From: Marinobacter sp. LV10R510-11A
Lineage (GTDB): Bacteria; Pseudomonadota; Gammaproteobacteria; Pseudomonadales; Oleiphilaceae
Length of the DNA stretch: 64,000 bases
Assembly (NCBI RefSeq): GCF_900215155.1
Contig: NZ_LT907980.1
Location: 3,410,001-3,474,000, forward strand
Reading direction: 5' to 3'
Below, piece by piece: positions 28,784 to 39,200 of the stretch. Under the pieces are notes generated by a model. The model had not been told where the DNA came from. It searched no databases and saw only the letters and a program-made list of their open reading frames with translations. A program made the position numbers and the translations under genes. Each line of letters opens with the position of its first letter. The first letter of the stretch is position 1.

Positions 28784-29614
28784 ATGATGACAGATGCACC
28801 GGTAATGGATTTACCCAATGGCAGCAGGCATTCCGGCGGCAGTGCATTCAGTGACTTAGTGTTTGCTGATGAACCGACCCAAGATGGTCTTTCTGGCAGC
28901 GACTTTGGAAATGGGCAGTTCCAGCTCCGAGGGCTGGAAGACAACCGCCTGACCGACGCCGCCACACCTTTGCTTGGGTTGGTGATACGAATTCGCCGGC
29001 TGGCGGATTTCGGAGCGGTTGAAAGCCTTTACCGGCAGGTGGTAGATGAGGTGGCCGCTATAGATCGCGAATTGATCGAGCAGGGCTACGAACGCCCTAC
29101 GGTGGTGGCTTACCGCTATGTGCTTTGTGCCTTCATCGATGAAGCGGTGCTGGGGACAGACTGGGGCGCCCATAGCGTCTGGTCACAGCACTCGCTGCTG
29201 TCACGCTTTCACAACGAAACTTGGGGCGGAGAAAAGGTCTTTGCCATCCTCGCGCGGATGGAGCAAGAGCCAGCACGCTACAAGGACATGCTGGCGTTTA
29301 TCTATCTGTGCCTTTGCCTGGGTTTTGAAGGCCGATACAAGGTGATGGAAAACGGCCGCGACGAGTACGAACAGATTCTGCGTGGCCTTCATGAGCAGCT
29401 TCAATCACTCAGAGAAGATCAGGATCTGGAACCCTTGGCCGACGCGCAAATCAATGTAACGCCGGCGCGTAATCGGCTGCGCAGCGGCTTGCCACTGTGG
29501 GGTATTGCCGGGCTGTTTGTAATGGCCATGGCGGGAATTTACAGTCTTTACAACATAGCGCTGGAAGAACGCATCAGGGATGTGCTCAGCGTATTGGAAC
29601 AACTACCGAAATAA
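28784..29614 (+). CDS. tssL: T6SS inner-membrane protein TssL (DotU/IcmH family)
   Basis: TssL forms the inner-membrane part of the T6SS envelope complex with TssM. The 276-residue protein has a cytoplasmic hook domain with LLGLVIRIRRL and VVAYRYVLCAFIDEAVLGT, then one C-terminal membrane helix (about residues 235-257) near the end. It lacks the peptidoglycan-binding OmpA domain found in extended TssL forms. GGAGC lies 5 nt before ATG 28784; ATG 28787 is possible too. tssH follows after 10 nt. Confidence 0.93.
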   Translation: MMTDAPVMDLPNGSRHSGGSAFSDLVFADEPTQDGLSGSDFGNGQFQLRGLEDNRLTDAATPLLGLVIRIRRLADFGAVESLYRQVVDEVAAIDRELIEQGYERPTVVAYRYVLCAFIDEAVLGTDWGAHSVWSQHSLLSRFHNETWGGEKVFAILARMEQEPARYKDMLAFIYLCLCLGFEGRYKVMENGRDEYEQILRGLHEQLQSLREDQDLEPLADAQINVTPARNRLRSGLPLWGIAGLFVMAMAGIYSLYNIALEERIRDVLSVLEQLPK

Positions 29615-29624
29615 GGATATCACT

Positions 29625-32267
29625 GTGATTCGGGTAGAACTGCCGGCGCTTATCGGGCGCCTCAACGATATTTGCCGTAACGGGCTGGAAGCCTCTGCGG
29701 CCCTTTGCATTAGCCGCCAGGGCGCAGAAATTACTCCGGCCCACCTTCTGTTCAAATTGCTGGAAACGCCGTTTTCCGACGTACGCCAGATATTGGAGCA
29801 GGCTGGAATTAACCACCAGACGTTCCAGCAGCTTGTTGGTGAAAGCCTCAACGGCGAACCGCAAACGGCAGAGACCTATCCGTCTTTTTCGCCGCTGCTG
29901 ATCGATCTGCTGCAGGACGCTTGGCTTCTGGCTTCAACGGAGCTGAATCACCGCAACTTGCGCTCCGGCGTTGTATTCCTCGCACTGCTGATGAATGCCG
30001 ATCGCTACCTGATGCCACAGGTTAGCCAGCAGCTCCGGGACATCAACCGTGAACACCTGCGCCGTCAGTTCGACACCATGACCACCGGCTCTGCCGAGCG
30101 CCCAGCCATGGAGCAAGGCGAAGCAGGCGCACCCCAGGCCGAGACGGATATGGATCCGCTCAAACGCTATGCAACCGATTTTACGGCGTTAGCGCGTTCA
30201 GGAAAGCTGGATCCGGTGGTGTGCCGCGATGCAGAAATTGATCAGATGATTGATATCCTCTGCCGTCGCCGCAAGAACAACCCCATCGTGATCGGTGATG
30301 CCGGTGTTGGCAAAAGCGCGGTCGTGGAAGGCCTAGCCCTGCGCATCGTTACCGGCGACGTGCCTGATCGATTGCATAAGGTTGAACTCTGGACGCTCGA
30401 CATGGGTGCGCTGCAGGCGGGCGCCTCCGTAAAAGGCGAGTTCGAGAAGCGCCTGAAAGGCGTTATAGAAGCCGTGAAAGGCTCAGCCACACCCATCATT
30501 CTGTTCATCGACGAGGCCCACACCCTGATCGGCGCCGGCAATAGCGAAGGTGGCTCAGATGCCGCCAATCTGCTCAAGCCAGCACTGGCCCGAGGCGAGC
30601 TGCGCACCATCGCCGCCACAACCTGGCGCGAGTATAAAAAATACTTCGAGAAAGATCCAGCCCTCAGCCGACGCTTTCAGCCGGTGGCACTGGACGAACC
30701 CAGCCCGGCACAAGCCGTCCATATTCTTCGTGGCCTGCGCACCGTGTATGAAAAAGCCCACCAGGTACTCATCGCCGACAGCGCCCTGAAAGCCGCCGCC
30801 GAAATGTCCGCCCGCTACCTAGCTGGCCGCCAACTTCCGGACAAAGCCATCGATGTGCTGGATACCGCCTGCGCCCGTGTCAGCCTCAACTTGAACACAC
30901 CACCACGCAGGCTCAGCCACGTACGCAGCGAACTGCACCAGCTCTCCATGGAACAGGAACTGCTCAGCCGCGAGCACACCCTCGGACAGAGTGTTGATGC
31001 TGCCCGGGAGGCCGAACTGGAACAGCGCATCGCAGAACTGAACGAACAGGCAGCGGAACTGGAACAGAGCTGGAACGCCCAGCGTGAACTGGTCGCCCGA
31101 CTGGTAGAGATCCGGGAGCAGCTGCTGAACCCTGCGGAGATCGAAGATGCGGTGGTCGAAGGCGAAAATGCGATAGAAGAGTTCGGCCTGGAAGAACATC
31201 CAAATCTGCAAAGCCAAGCGGCCGCCATCGAACAGGAACTTGCTGAATTGCAAGCAGGCGAGCCATTGGTGCACGCCCGGGTAGATTCCCGCCAGATTGC
31301 CGAAGTCATCGCCGATTGGACAGGCATCCCCGTCAACAGTATGACCACCGACGAACTGAAAAAAATCACCCACCTGCCGGCGTATCTGCAAGCCCATATC
31401 AAAGGCCAAGACACCGCCATTGAATGCCTGCACCAACACCTACTTACCGCCCGCGCAGATCTTCGACGCCCCGGCCGCCCCATGGGCGCATTCCTGCTGG
31501 TGGGTCCCAGTGGCGTCGGCAAAACCGAAACCGTTGTGCAGTTAGCTGAACTGCTCTACGGCGGCCGCCAGTTCCTCACCACCATCAACATGTCTGAGTA
31601 TCAGGAGAAGCACACCGTCTCCCGCATGATCGGCTCACCACCAGGCTACGTCGGCTATGGCGAAGGCGGCATCCTCACCGAAGCCATCCGCCAAAAACCC
31701 TACTCCGTAGTACTGCTAGACGAAGTAGAAAAAGCCCACCCAGAAGTGCTCAACCTGTTCTACCAGGCCTTCGACAAAGGCGAGTTAGCAGACGGCGAAG
31801 GACGCCTGATCGACTGCAAAAACATCGTCTTCTTCCTGACCTCCAACCTCGGCTATCAGACCATCGTTAACCACGCCGAAGAGCCGGAGAAAATCGAAGA
31901 AGCTCTATACCCGGAACTGGCCGACTTCTTCAAACCAGCCCTGCTGGCCCGGATGGAGGTTGTGCCCTACCTGCCGTTAGGCGAAGACACTCTCAACCGA
32001 ATCGTTGGCGACAAACTGGAACGCCTAGCGAACCAGATTCGCGATCGCTACCACACAGAAGTGGTCATGGAAGACGGCCTAGTAGACGCCATCCGAAGCC
32101 GTGCAACGCGCAGCGAAAATGGAGCGCGAATGCTGGAGTCCATCATCGAGGGCGAATTGCTGCCACCGATCTCACTGGCGCTGCTTGAAAAGCTGGCAGC
32201 GAAAGAGCCGGTAAGACTAGTAACCTTAGGCGTTTCCGAAAATAGATTTTCAGGCACCGTAGCCTAG
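29625..32267 (+). CDS. tssH: T6SS sheath-recycling AAA+ ATPase TssH (ClpV)
   Basis: ClpV is a Clp/Hsp100 ATPase that disassembles contracted TssBC sheaths. The 880-residue protein has an N-terminal Clp-N domain (about 1-140), a first AAA+ module (Walker A GDAGVGKS at 224-231), a middle coiled region rich in Glu and Leu (about 400-520), and a second AAA+ module (GPSGVGKT at 627-634). The start GTG 29625 has AAGGA 7 nt upstream; an earlier in-frame start lies inside tssL. The gap to vasH (185 nt) holds a dispersed stem-loop repeat. Confidence 0.95.
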   Translation: MIRVELPALIGRLNDICRNGLEASAALCISRQGAEITPAHLLFKLLETPFSDVRQILEQAGINHQTFQQLVGESLNGEPQTAETYPSFSPLLIDLLQDAWLLASTELNHRNLRSGVVFLALLMNADRYLMPQVSQQLRDINREHLRRQFDTMTTGSAERPAMEQGEAGAPQAETDMDPLKRYATDFTALARSGKLDPVVCRDAEIDQMIDILCRRRKNNPIVIGDAGVGKSAVVEGLALRIVTGDVPDRLHKVELWTLDMGALQAGASVKGEFEKRLKGVIEAVKGSATPIILFIDEAHTLIGAGNSEGGSDAANLLKPALARGELRTIAATTWREYKKYFEKDPALSRRFQPVALDEPSPAQAVHILRGLRTVYEKAHQVLIADSALKAAAEMSARYLAGRQLPDKAIDVLDTACARVSLNLNTPPRRLSHVRSELHQLSMEQELLSREHTLGQSVDAAREAELEQRIAELNEQAAELEQSWNAQRELVARLVEIREQLLNPAEIEDAVVEGENAIEEFGLEEHPNLQSQAAAIEQELAELQAGEPLVHARVDSRQIAEVIADWTGIPVNSMTTDELKKITHLPAYLQAHIKGQDTAIECLHQHLLTARADLRRPGRPMGAFLLVGPSGVGKTETVVQLAELLYGGRQFLTTINMSEYQEKHTVSRMIGSPPGYVGYGEGGILTEAIRQKPYSVVLLDEVEKAHPEVLNLFYQAFDKGELADGEGRLIDCKNIVFFLTSNLGYQTIVNHAEEPEKIEEALYPELADFFKPALLARMEVVPYLPLGEDTLNRIVGDKLERLANQIRDRYHTEVVMEDGLVDAIRSRATRSENGARMLESIIEGELLPPISLALLEKLAAKEPVRLVTLGVSENRFSGTVA

Positions 32268-32285
32268 GGCAACCGTGATCTAGCG

Positions 32286-32390
32286 CAGCGTGGGGTTCTG
32301 CCTTCCAAAACCCTGCGTAGCCATGGATGGCGGAGCGGAGCCTACAGGGACGTATTCACGGCGTGTTTTGGAAGGCAGAACCCCGCGCTG
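32286..32390 (-). repeat. dispersed stem-loop repeat, copy 1 (105 bp)
   Basis: Left arm 32286-32311 and right arm 32365-32390 are complementary over 26 nt with one mismatch (T against C, a G-U pair in RNA). They enclose a 53-nt core. Read on the minus strand, the core matches the copies at 46.4 and 52.6 kb, sharing GCTCCGCCATCCATGGCT, GTGAATAC and TCCCTGTA. The outer arms (GGGGTTCTGCCTT) differ from those of the other copies. It splits tssH from vasH. Confidence 0.92.
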
Positions 32391-32452
32391 TGCGACCGGG
32401 CTGATCTGGAATATGACGGCACGGAACAACAGGAATTTAAGGGAAGAAAAAA

Positions 32453-34033
32453 ATGGGACAGATGCAGATGGAACTGCACACCGGCATTGAGCTGGCGGTC
32501 GCACTGACCCAGCAGACAACATTGCCGGATTTGCTGAAAACAGTCACAACACAGCTGGAAAACACCTTCGGGGTAACTCGCTGCTGGGCATTAGAACTCG
32601 ATCTCAGTGGCCGCACACTGCACTGCAGCGACCTGCTCGAATCCGGCGAATTCGACTGTGGCGACTTCAGTCACCCCTTCGCCCACCTGCTGCAAACCGG
32701 CAAAGCCCGCGAACTCACCCGCGCCGCCAGCTACCGCCTCGATCACCCCGGCTTCCAAAGCCTCATCGAAGCCAGCGACCGCCCAAAATCCTTGTGGCTC
32801 GAGCCTTTGCGCGGCGACGACGGCCGAACCCTCGGCATACTCGTACTTTGCCGCGACGAATCCGACTGGAGCGGCATAACCGTCCAGCCCCTGTATTGCG
32901 GCCTCATGCAACTGCTCACACACCAGTGGGTATCACTACTGCAAAGCCGCGATCAGGTTTGGCAGCGCCGCCTGCTCAAACGCTCTCTGGACAACCTGCA
33001 CGATGCAGAAACTGTCCGCAAACGCTGCGAGATACTGGCCCAAACGCTCATCGGCCCCTCTGAAACCATGACCAAGCTGCGCGCTCAAGTTGTTCGCGCC
33101 GCCGGCAGCCAGCTGTCTGTGCTGGTTCAAGGCGAAACCGGATGCGGCAAAGACGTGGTTGCCCGAGGCATTCACGAGCTCTCGGATCGTGCCGAGGGCC
33201 CCATGGTCGTGGTCAACTGTGCAGCCATACCGGAGAGCTTGCTGGAGAGTGAACTCTTCGGCCACACCAAAGGCGCTTTTTCTGGTGCCGACCAAGCCAA
33301 AGAAGGGCTTTTGGCTCAGGCCAATGGTGGCACGCTCTTTCTGGACGAAATCGGCGATATGCCCATGGCCTTGCAGTCCAAACTCCTGCGAGTGCTGGAA
33401 AGCCGCGAGTTCCGGCCCCTTGGCGCTCGCCAGGAACAACACTCAGATTTCCGGCTGGTTGCGGCCACCCATCAGCCTCTTCACCAGAGCATCAAAGGCG
33501 GAAGCTTTCGCCAGGATCTGTTCTATCGCCTGAGCCAGTTTCCGTTACACGTCACGCCGCTGCGTGACCGTCTGGACGATCTTGAATCCCTCAGCCGCCA
33601 CTTCATCCGATTATATACCGAGCGCGAAGGCACAGGGCCGCTGGGCATCAGCAGCCATGCTCTTCGGGCCTTCTTAAGCTACGACTTTCCCGGCAATGCC
33701 CGGGAGTTGCGCAACATCATCGAGCTGGCCTGCTTGCAGACCCCCGCCGGAGATGACATCCAGCCAGAAGCTCTCAGGCTCACGGACTTCTTCTCGGAGC
33801 AGGGCCGCCCAGACGCGGCAGATACTGCGCCGTGCGGCTCAGGCACTCCCATTGCTCCCGACGCTGACGAAATTCGCGATCTCAAGGCGGCCGCTCAAGC
33901 GTTTGAGGCTGCCGTTATCCGTGATCGTCTGCGCCAATACGGTGGCAACCGCGCCCAGGCTGCTGAGAGCCTTGGCCTGCCAAAGCGCACACTAGCCCAC
34001 AAGTGTTTGAAGTATCAGGTAGCCGAAGCATGA
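32453..34033 (+). CDS. vasH: sigma-54-dependent T6SS activator VasH
   Basis: VasH is an enhancer-binding protein that activates sigma-54 promoters of T6SS genes, classically the hcp operons. The 526-residue protein has an N-terminal GAF-like sensor (about 15-160), an AAA+ domain with Walker A GETGCGKD at 227-234 and the sigma-54 contact loop GAFSGA at 274-279 (a common variant of GAFTGA), and a C-terminal Fis-type helix-turn-helix (about 480-520). GGAAG lies 6 nt before ATG 32453. The start of vasI overlaps its stop by 4 nt. Confidence 0.94.
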   Translation: MGQMQMELHTGIELAVALTQQTTLPDLLKTVTTQLENTFGVTRCWALELDLSGRTLHCSDLLESGEFDCGDFSHPFAHLLQTGKARELTRAASYRLDHPGFQSLIEASDRPKSLWLEPLRGDDGRTLGILVLCRDESDWSGITVQPLYCGLMQLLTHQWVSLLQSRDQVWQRRLLKRSLDNLHDAETVRKRCEILAQTLIGPSETMTKLRAQVVRAAGSQLSVLVQGETGCGKDVVARGIHELSDRAEGPMVVVNCAAIPESLLESELFGHTKGAFSGADQAKEGLLAQANGGTLFLDEIGDMPMALQSKLLRVLESREFRPLGARQEQHSDFRLVAATHQPLHQSIKGGSFRQDLFYRLSQFPLHVTPLRDRLDDLESLSRHFIRLYTEREGTGPLGISSHALRAFLSYDFPGNARELRNIIELACLQTPAGDDIQPEALRLTDFFSEQGRPDAADTAPCGSGTPIAPDADEIRDLKAAAQAFEAAVIRDRLRQYGGNRAQAAESLGLPKRTLAHKCLKYQVAEA

Positions 34034-34701
34034 AGTATCCGAAAATCAATACGCTGGCTCGAAACTTGGCGGTTCTAGGCCTGACAGCTGTGTGCTTGCC
34101 TGCTCAGGCAGGACTGCTGGAGGAGGCCCGTCGGTGCACCGCTGAAACCCAGCGCTTAGAGCGCTTGGCATGTTTTGATGAAGTATTCGGTACGCCTTTG
34201 GCGGAGTCTGAAACCGGTGTTAAGCCTGGGTCCGGGTTACGGAAGCTAAAGCGCTCTGGGCGCTGGCGCGAGGCCTATGCCCAGGCCGAAGCAGCAACCG
34301 TGGCTGGCGGTGTTACCTACCGCAACACCGGGCAGGCTGCGGGCCTTCTGGCCACAGTGTCGGCGCTGGGCACCACGCTGCCCCGACCTTTGTTGGTTCT
34401 ACAGTGCCACAACAACATCACCGAACTTACCCTGATGTTGCCAGAGCCACTGGAAGCAGAACGGGTAAACATCGGGCTTGGAGCAGCTGAGACAACAGGC
34501 CGGAGCGCCTGGCGAGTGCGTGATAACGGGTATGTGCTCAGCATCGGGCGTGGCTTGCCCGCTATTCGCACCGTCAAGAAGATAGGGCTGGAAACGGATA
34601 TCCGCGTTTACTCTGAAAACAGCCGCATCGACGGCTTGTTATTCGACCTGACGGGTTTCCAGAATGCCATTCGCCCGCTTCGTGAGAATTGCGGCTGGTA
34701 G
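34030..34701 (+). CDS. vasI: T6SS-associated protein VasI
   Basis: The 223-residue precursor has a signal peptide (about residues 1-27) and the VasI/TagO family pattern: LEEARRCTAETQRLERLACFD after the signal, then a beta-rich C-terminal part. It is a periplasmic accessory of many T6SS loci with no settled biochemical role. ATG 34030 overlaps the vasH stop as ATGA, showing translational coupling. tssA follows after 29 nt. Confidence 0.88.
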   Translation: MKYPKINTLARNLAVLGLTAVCLPAQAGLLEEARRCTAETQRLERLACFDEVFGTPLAESETGVKPGSGLRKLKRSGRWREAYAQAEAATVAGGVTYRNTGQAAGLLATVSALGTTLPRPLLVLQCHNNITELTLMLPEPLEAERVNIGLGAAETTGRSAWRVRDNGYVLSIGRGLPAIRTVKKIGLETDIRVYSENSRIDGLLFDLTGFQNAIRPLRENCGW

Positions 34702-34730
34702 CCCAGCAGCGAACAAGCAAGGACAGACAT

Positions 34731-36164
34731 ATGCAGGTTATCGAACAGCATCCTTACGTTGAACAAGTCGTCACGCCGCTGGCAGGTGAGTCGGCCGCAG
34801 GCCGCGCGCTGGGTGAGGACGCTGCGCTGGTATTCCTTGAAGACGAAATCATGAAAGTCGGATCTCTAGCACATACCGACATTGACTGGAGCAAGGTTGA
34901 GAGCGAATCCCTGAAGATTCTTTCCGCCCGTAGCAAGGATTTGAAAGTTTTAGGGTTTCTTCTGATTGCCTTGCAGCGAGGTGGCGATGGTGAGCGCTTT
35001 GCTCTGTCGCTTTACCTGTTGAACTGTGTGCTAGAAACCTGGTGGGCAGAAGGCTGGCCGTACCCGGGTGATAAGGGCAAGCGGGCGCGGAAAATGATGT
35101 TCACCCAGATGCTTCAGCGTGCAGGCAAGGGCGCGGTGGGAATATCCTTCGATGCCAGCGTAGGGGACGGCCGTAGTTTCTGCATTGAGGTACTGGCAAA
35201 ACTCCAGGCTCAGGCGCAAGAAAAGGAATTGCCCGACGACGCACTGGCGGATCTGAAGCGTGGCGTCGAAAAATTGCCCCAACCCCAAGAGGTCGGCGCG
35301 AATTCTGAAAAAAGCTCAGAGGCAACCGCTGCCAGTGCTTCCGTTGTTGCAGGCGCCGCGCCTTCGACGACGTCAGCAAGTCCTTCGCTTGGGGCCCTAA
35401 CTCTAGACCCGAGTAATGAGCGAGCTACCCGCCAGAGCCTATTGAAAGTAGCGGACATGCTGACCGGAACCGAGCCGGAGCGCCCCTTAGGCTACCAGAT
35501 CCGACGCTACGCGATCTGGCAGAGCATTACATCGGTGCCGCCAACACGGGACGGCAAACGCTCCGATCTGGCGGCGGTCAGCGCGGACAGGATCGCAGAA
35601 TACCGCGAGGCCCTGGAAAAATCGCCGGATCAGGCGCTGTGGCAGCGCATAGAACAGAGCCTGTCGGTAAGCCCGTTCTGGTTGGATGGTCATTGGCTCA
35701 GTGCCAGTGTGGCTTCTGCTTTGGGATGTGAAAGCTGCGCTGAGTCCATTCGCGCCGCCGTTGCTGAGTTTGTGGAAAGGCTGCCTCAGCTGACTGAGCT
35801 GACCTTTAACGATGGCACCCCATTTTTGTCTCCAGACGCACAGGACTGGCTCTGGTCGGCATCTACACCTGGCCAGTCCGGCGGCGGCGCCAGCCCCTGG
35901 GAACAGGCCTATGACACAGCACGAGAACTGGTTGGTCAGAAAGGCCTGGCCTCTGCGATGCAGCTTTTGGAAGAGGGGCTGGGGGGAGCCCGGGAGCCGC
36001 GGGAGCAGTTCCACTGGCGCCTGACATCAGCTCGGCTGATGAAAGACGCCGGCCTGGTTAGCCTGGCGACCCGGCAGATCCAGGATCTACAACAGCAAAT
36101 AAGTGGTCTGGCGATTGAAGACTGGGAACCGGCTTTACTGAAACAACTTGAACGACTGGCCTGA
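34731..36164 (+). CDS. tssA: T6SS assembly protein TssA (ImpA-N domain)
   Basis: TssA primes tail tube and sheath assembly at the baseplate. The 477-residue protein has an N-terminal ImpA domain (about 10-130), a Ser/Ala-rich linker (about 185-225) and a C-terminal VasJ-type region. AAGGA precedes ATG 34731 by 7 nt. The longer frame from 34689 overlaps vasI and lacks a site. The next gene, tssM, starts 56 nt downstream. Confidence 0.9.
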   Translation: MQVIEQHPYVEQVVTPLAGESAAGRALGEDAALVFLEDEIMKVGSLAHTDIDWSKVESESLKILSARSKDLKVLGFLLIALQRGGDGERFALSLYLLNCVLETWWAEGWPYPGDKGKRARKMMFTQMLQRAGKGAVGISFDASVGDGRSFCIEVLAKLQAQAQEKELPDDALADLKRGVEKLPQPQEVGANSEKSSEATAASASVVAGAAPSTTSASPSLGALTLDPSNERATRQSLLKVADMLTGTEPERPLGYQIRRYAIWQSITSVPPTRDGKRSDLAAVSADRIAEYREALEKSPDQALWQRIEQSLSVSPFWLDGHWLSASVASALGCESCAESIRAAVAEFVERLPQLTELTFNDGTPFLSPDAQDWLWSASTPGQSGGGASPWEQAYDTARELVGQKGLASAMQLLEEGLGGAREPREQFHWRLTSARLMKDAGLVSLATRQIQDLQQQISGLAIEDWEPALLKQLERLA

Positions 36165-36220
36165 GGGCCGAGTCGGGACAATAGCTACCTGATTACGGAT
36201 AAACAGCAGGAATGGATACC

Positions 36221-39200
36221 ATGTGGAGAAAAGCTTTACTCATTGGCCGCTGGCTACTGCCATACGTTCGAAATGCGGCACCCGTTACCCTGGTTCTGGG
36301 CCTGATTGCGCTACTGGTTGCCACCTGGTGGCTGGGGCCAAAGTGGGAGATTGGTGGAGAATTTCCACTTGCAGCGTGGCAGATGCGCGCGCTGATTACC
36401 CTGGGTGTTGTTTTACTGGTCGCCATGATCTGGGGCACGATGCTGGCCCGCCGGTTGGGCAAGGTTAATGCGGATAAAGCTGAGGAGCAGCAAGAGCAGG
36501 AGGATCCGATTTTACCGATGGAGCGCCGGCAACAGCGGTTGTTGGACCGTCAACTCGCGGCCCTGAAGAACAACCTCCCTGGGCGCCGGGGCGTCTATCG
36601 CTTGCCTTGGTATCTTCTAATGGGCCTAGAGGATGCGGGGAAATCGAGCCTTATCCAGCGTTCCGGACAGACCTATGCCCTGACCAACGTTACCCGTAAT
36701 AACCGCGCGGATCGCAATCCGTTTGGGTTCGACTGGTGGATTGGCGATAACGGCGTACTGATTGATCCCGATGGCGAACTGCTGAGCCAAAGCCAAGGCG
36801 CTGCCGGGGATATGCAGCAGCGGCTCTGGGGGCACTTCATCCATTGGCTTGAGCGCAATCGCCCACAACGCCCGCTCAATGGTGTGGTGCTGGCGGTGGA
36901 TTTGGCAAGGCTGAGCACGGCCAGCGAGGAGCAGCGTGAAGCCCATGCCATTCTGCTGCGAACGCGCCTCAGAGAACTGATGGAGCAGATAGGTTCGCGC
37001 CTGCCAGTGTATGTGTCTTTTACCAAGATGGATCTGCTTTACGGTTTCGGGCCTTTTGTCCGTACGCTCAGTAAGCAGGAGAAAGAGCAGGCTCTTGGAT
37101 TTACCTTCCGGCTGGAAGGTCAGTTGGATAATGACGACTGGTTGAATGAATTCTCGGAGCGTTTCAGCGAGATGGTCGCACGGCTGAATGAGCGCTTACC
37201 TGACGTACTCGCCAGCACTCGGGACTCTGAAGACAGGGCCGCTGCCTATTCGTTCACCCGACAGCTGGCCGGGATGAAGCCTGCGCTTGAAACCTTCCTG
37301 ACCAGTCTTCTGTCGGCCGATGCCTTCTCAACGCCCGCACTGGTTCGGGGTACTTACTTCACCTCTGTGGTGCAGGAAGGTGTGCCCGAAGATGCTTTTG
37401 TCTCCGCCGCCGCCAACCATTACCAAGTATCCGGCCCAATTCAGCCGGCCCAGCGCACGGGCCAGTCGGCAAACCTGTTTACCCAGTCGCTGTTCCCCGG
37501 GATTATCTATCCCGAAGCCGGGCTTGCTGGGGACAATCGCCGGGTTGTGCATAGCCGCCAGCGCCGGATGGTTATCGTCGCCGTCGTTGCTGTATGTGCC
37601 GGCGCAGGCATAACTGCAGGCTGGCAGCATTACTTTATCAAGAACGCCGACGCGGCCGCCTCGGTGGAGACAAGGGTGCAGAGCTTCATCGATAACTGGC
37701 AGCCGGTGGGATACGAGCCGGATACCACTGGCCGCAACCTGCTTGAGCCGCTGGATCAGTTGCGCCAGGCAACCTTGGCGTTCGGAGACCATCGAAAACA
37801 ATGGCTGCTGATCAGCGATATGGGGCTGTATAAAGGCCACAAAGTAGGGCCAGAAGTAGAAGCGTCCTACCTAGATATGTTGGCCTACCAATACTTGCCC
37901 GCATTGATGTTCGGTGTGATGGGCGAAATGAGCCGGGCTCCGGACGATAGCCCGGAGCGCCTTGAACATCTGCGTGTGCTGCGAATGCTCTACGATGCCA
38001 GTGGCCGCCGCAACGATATTGTAACCACCTACATGAGCGAATACTGGCAGCGTGCGTTCCCTGGTCGGCGTGATGTTCAGCAACGACTTATGGGGCACCT
38101 CGGCTACGCCATGGCCTACACCGACCTGGCAAAGCAAGCGGGCAGTGGCGATAGAACTGCCGATATGGCGCTTGCACCCTTCAAGAGCAGCGTACAGTGG
38201 TCGCAACACGAGCTGGGGCGGATGTCGACGCCAGATCGCGTGTACCGGGATTTGGAAATAGAGGCAGGCCGGGAATTCAGTCAGCCCACTGATCTGGCCC
38301 GTACCTCTGGCCCGGCATTCAGCAACGTGTTTGTGCGCGTGGATCAGTATGGTGAGCCTGCCGGAGTGCACAGAGGAGAAGGAAGAGCCGGTCAGCCATT
38401 GGAATCAGCACCGGATCCTTTGAGCATTCCTGCACTGCTGACCCGGGACGGCCTGGAAAAGTGGTTCTTGCGCAAATCTGCCACGGTGACAGAGCTGGCC
38501 CTCGTAGACGCCTGGGTACTCGGGCGCAGAGACAATGTGGACTTCAGCAAAGCCGATGAAGCAGAGCTGCAAGCCAGTTTGCAGAATCTCTACGCCGAGC
38601 ACTATGTCAACGCCTGGCGCACAGCTTTGAGCCGAGTCGATATCCAGAAATTTGAAGATCTGAACCATGGTGTTCGTGTACTGGAAAGCCTTACCGGTGG
38701 CCATGCACCTTTGGCACAGTTGCTTGGGCAGGTTCGACGAAACACGCGCCTGGTGCCTGCTGTTGAAGGGGATAACGTAGCAGCGCGGGAGTTGCTTGAG
38801 CAATCGGCCCACTTCCGCATGTTGCAGAATATCGAACGCCAGTTTACGGATCTCAACCAGCTTACCCGCAAGCACGAAGATCAGCCCAGTGGGCTTGAGC
38901 AGGTCATGTTGGTGGTGAACGATCTGCACGAATACATGCGCAATATTCAAGAGGCACCAGACAAGGGTAAAGCCGCGCTCAATGCGGCCCGCGCCAGAAT
39001 GGGGCTACAGGGTGCAGATCCGATTTTCACCCTACAGCGGATGGCGGGACACCAGCCCGAGCCGCTTAATCGGCTGCTCAGCAGATTGGCCACAGAAAGC
39101 TGGCGAGTGCTGCTGGATCAGGCCGTAGCGCAGCTTGAGCGGGAGTGGTACCGGGAGGTTTATCAGCCGTTCCAGCAAAATCTGGCCAGGAACTACCCGT

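Noticed and set aside
30815..31522. 235-codon minus-strand frame opposite tssH
   Set aside because: Low-complexity Ser/Arg-rich sequence opposite a well conserved ATPase.
32286..32390. The repeats as intrinsic terminators only
   Set aside because: They form long stems but have no T-run, and the conserved 53-nt core is not needed for termination.
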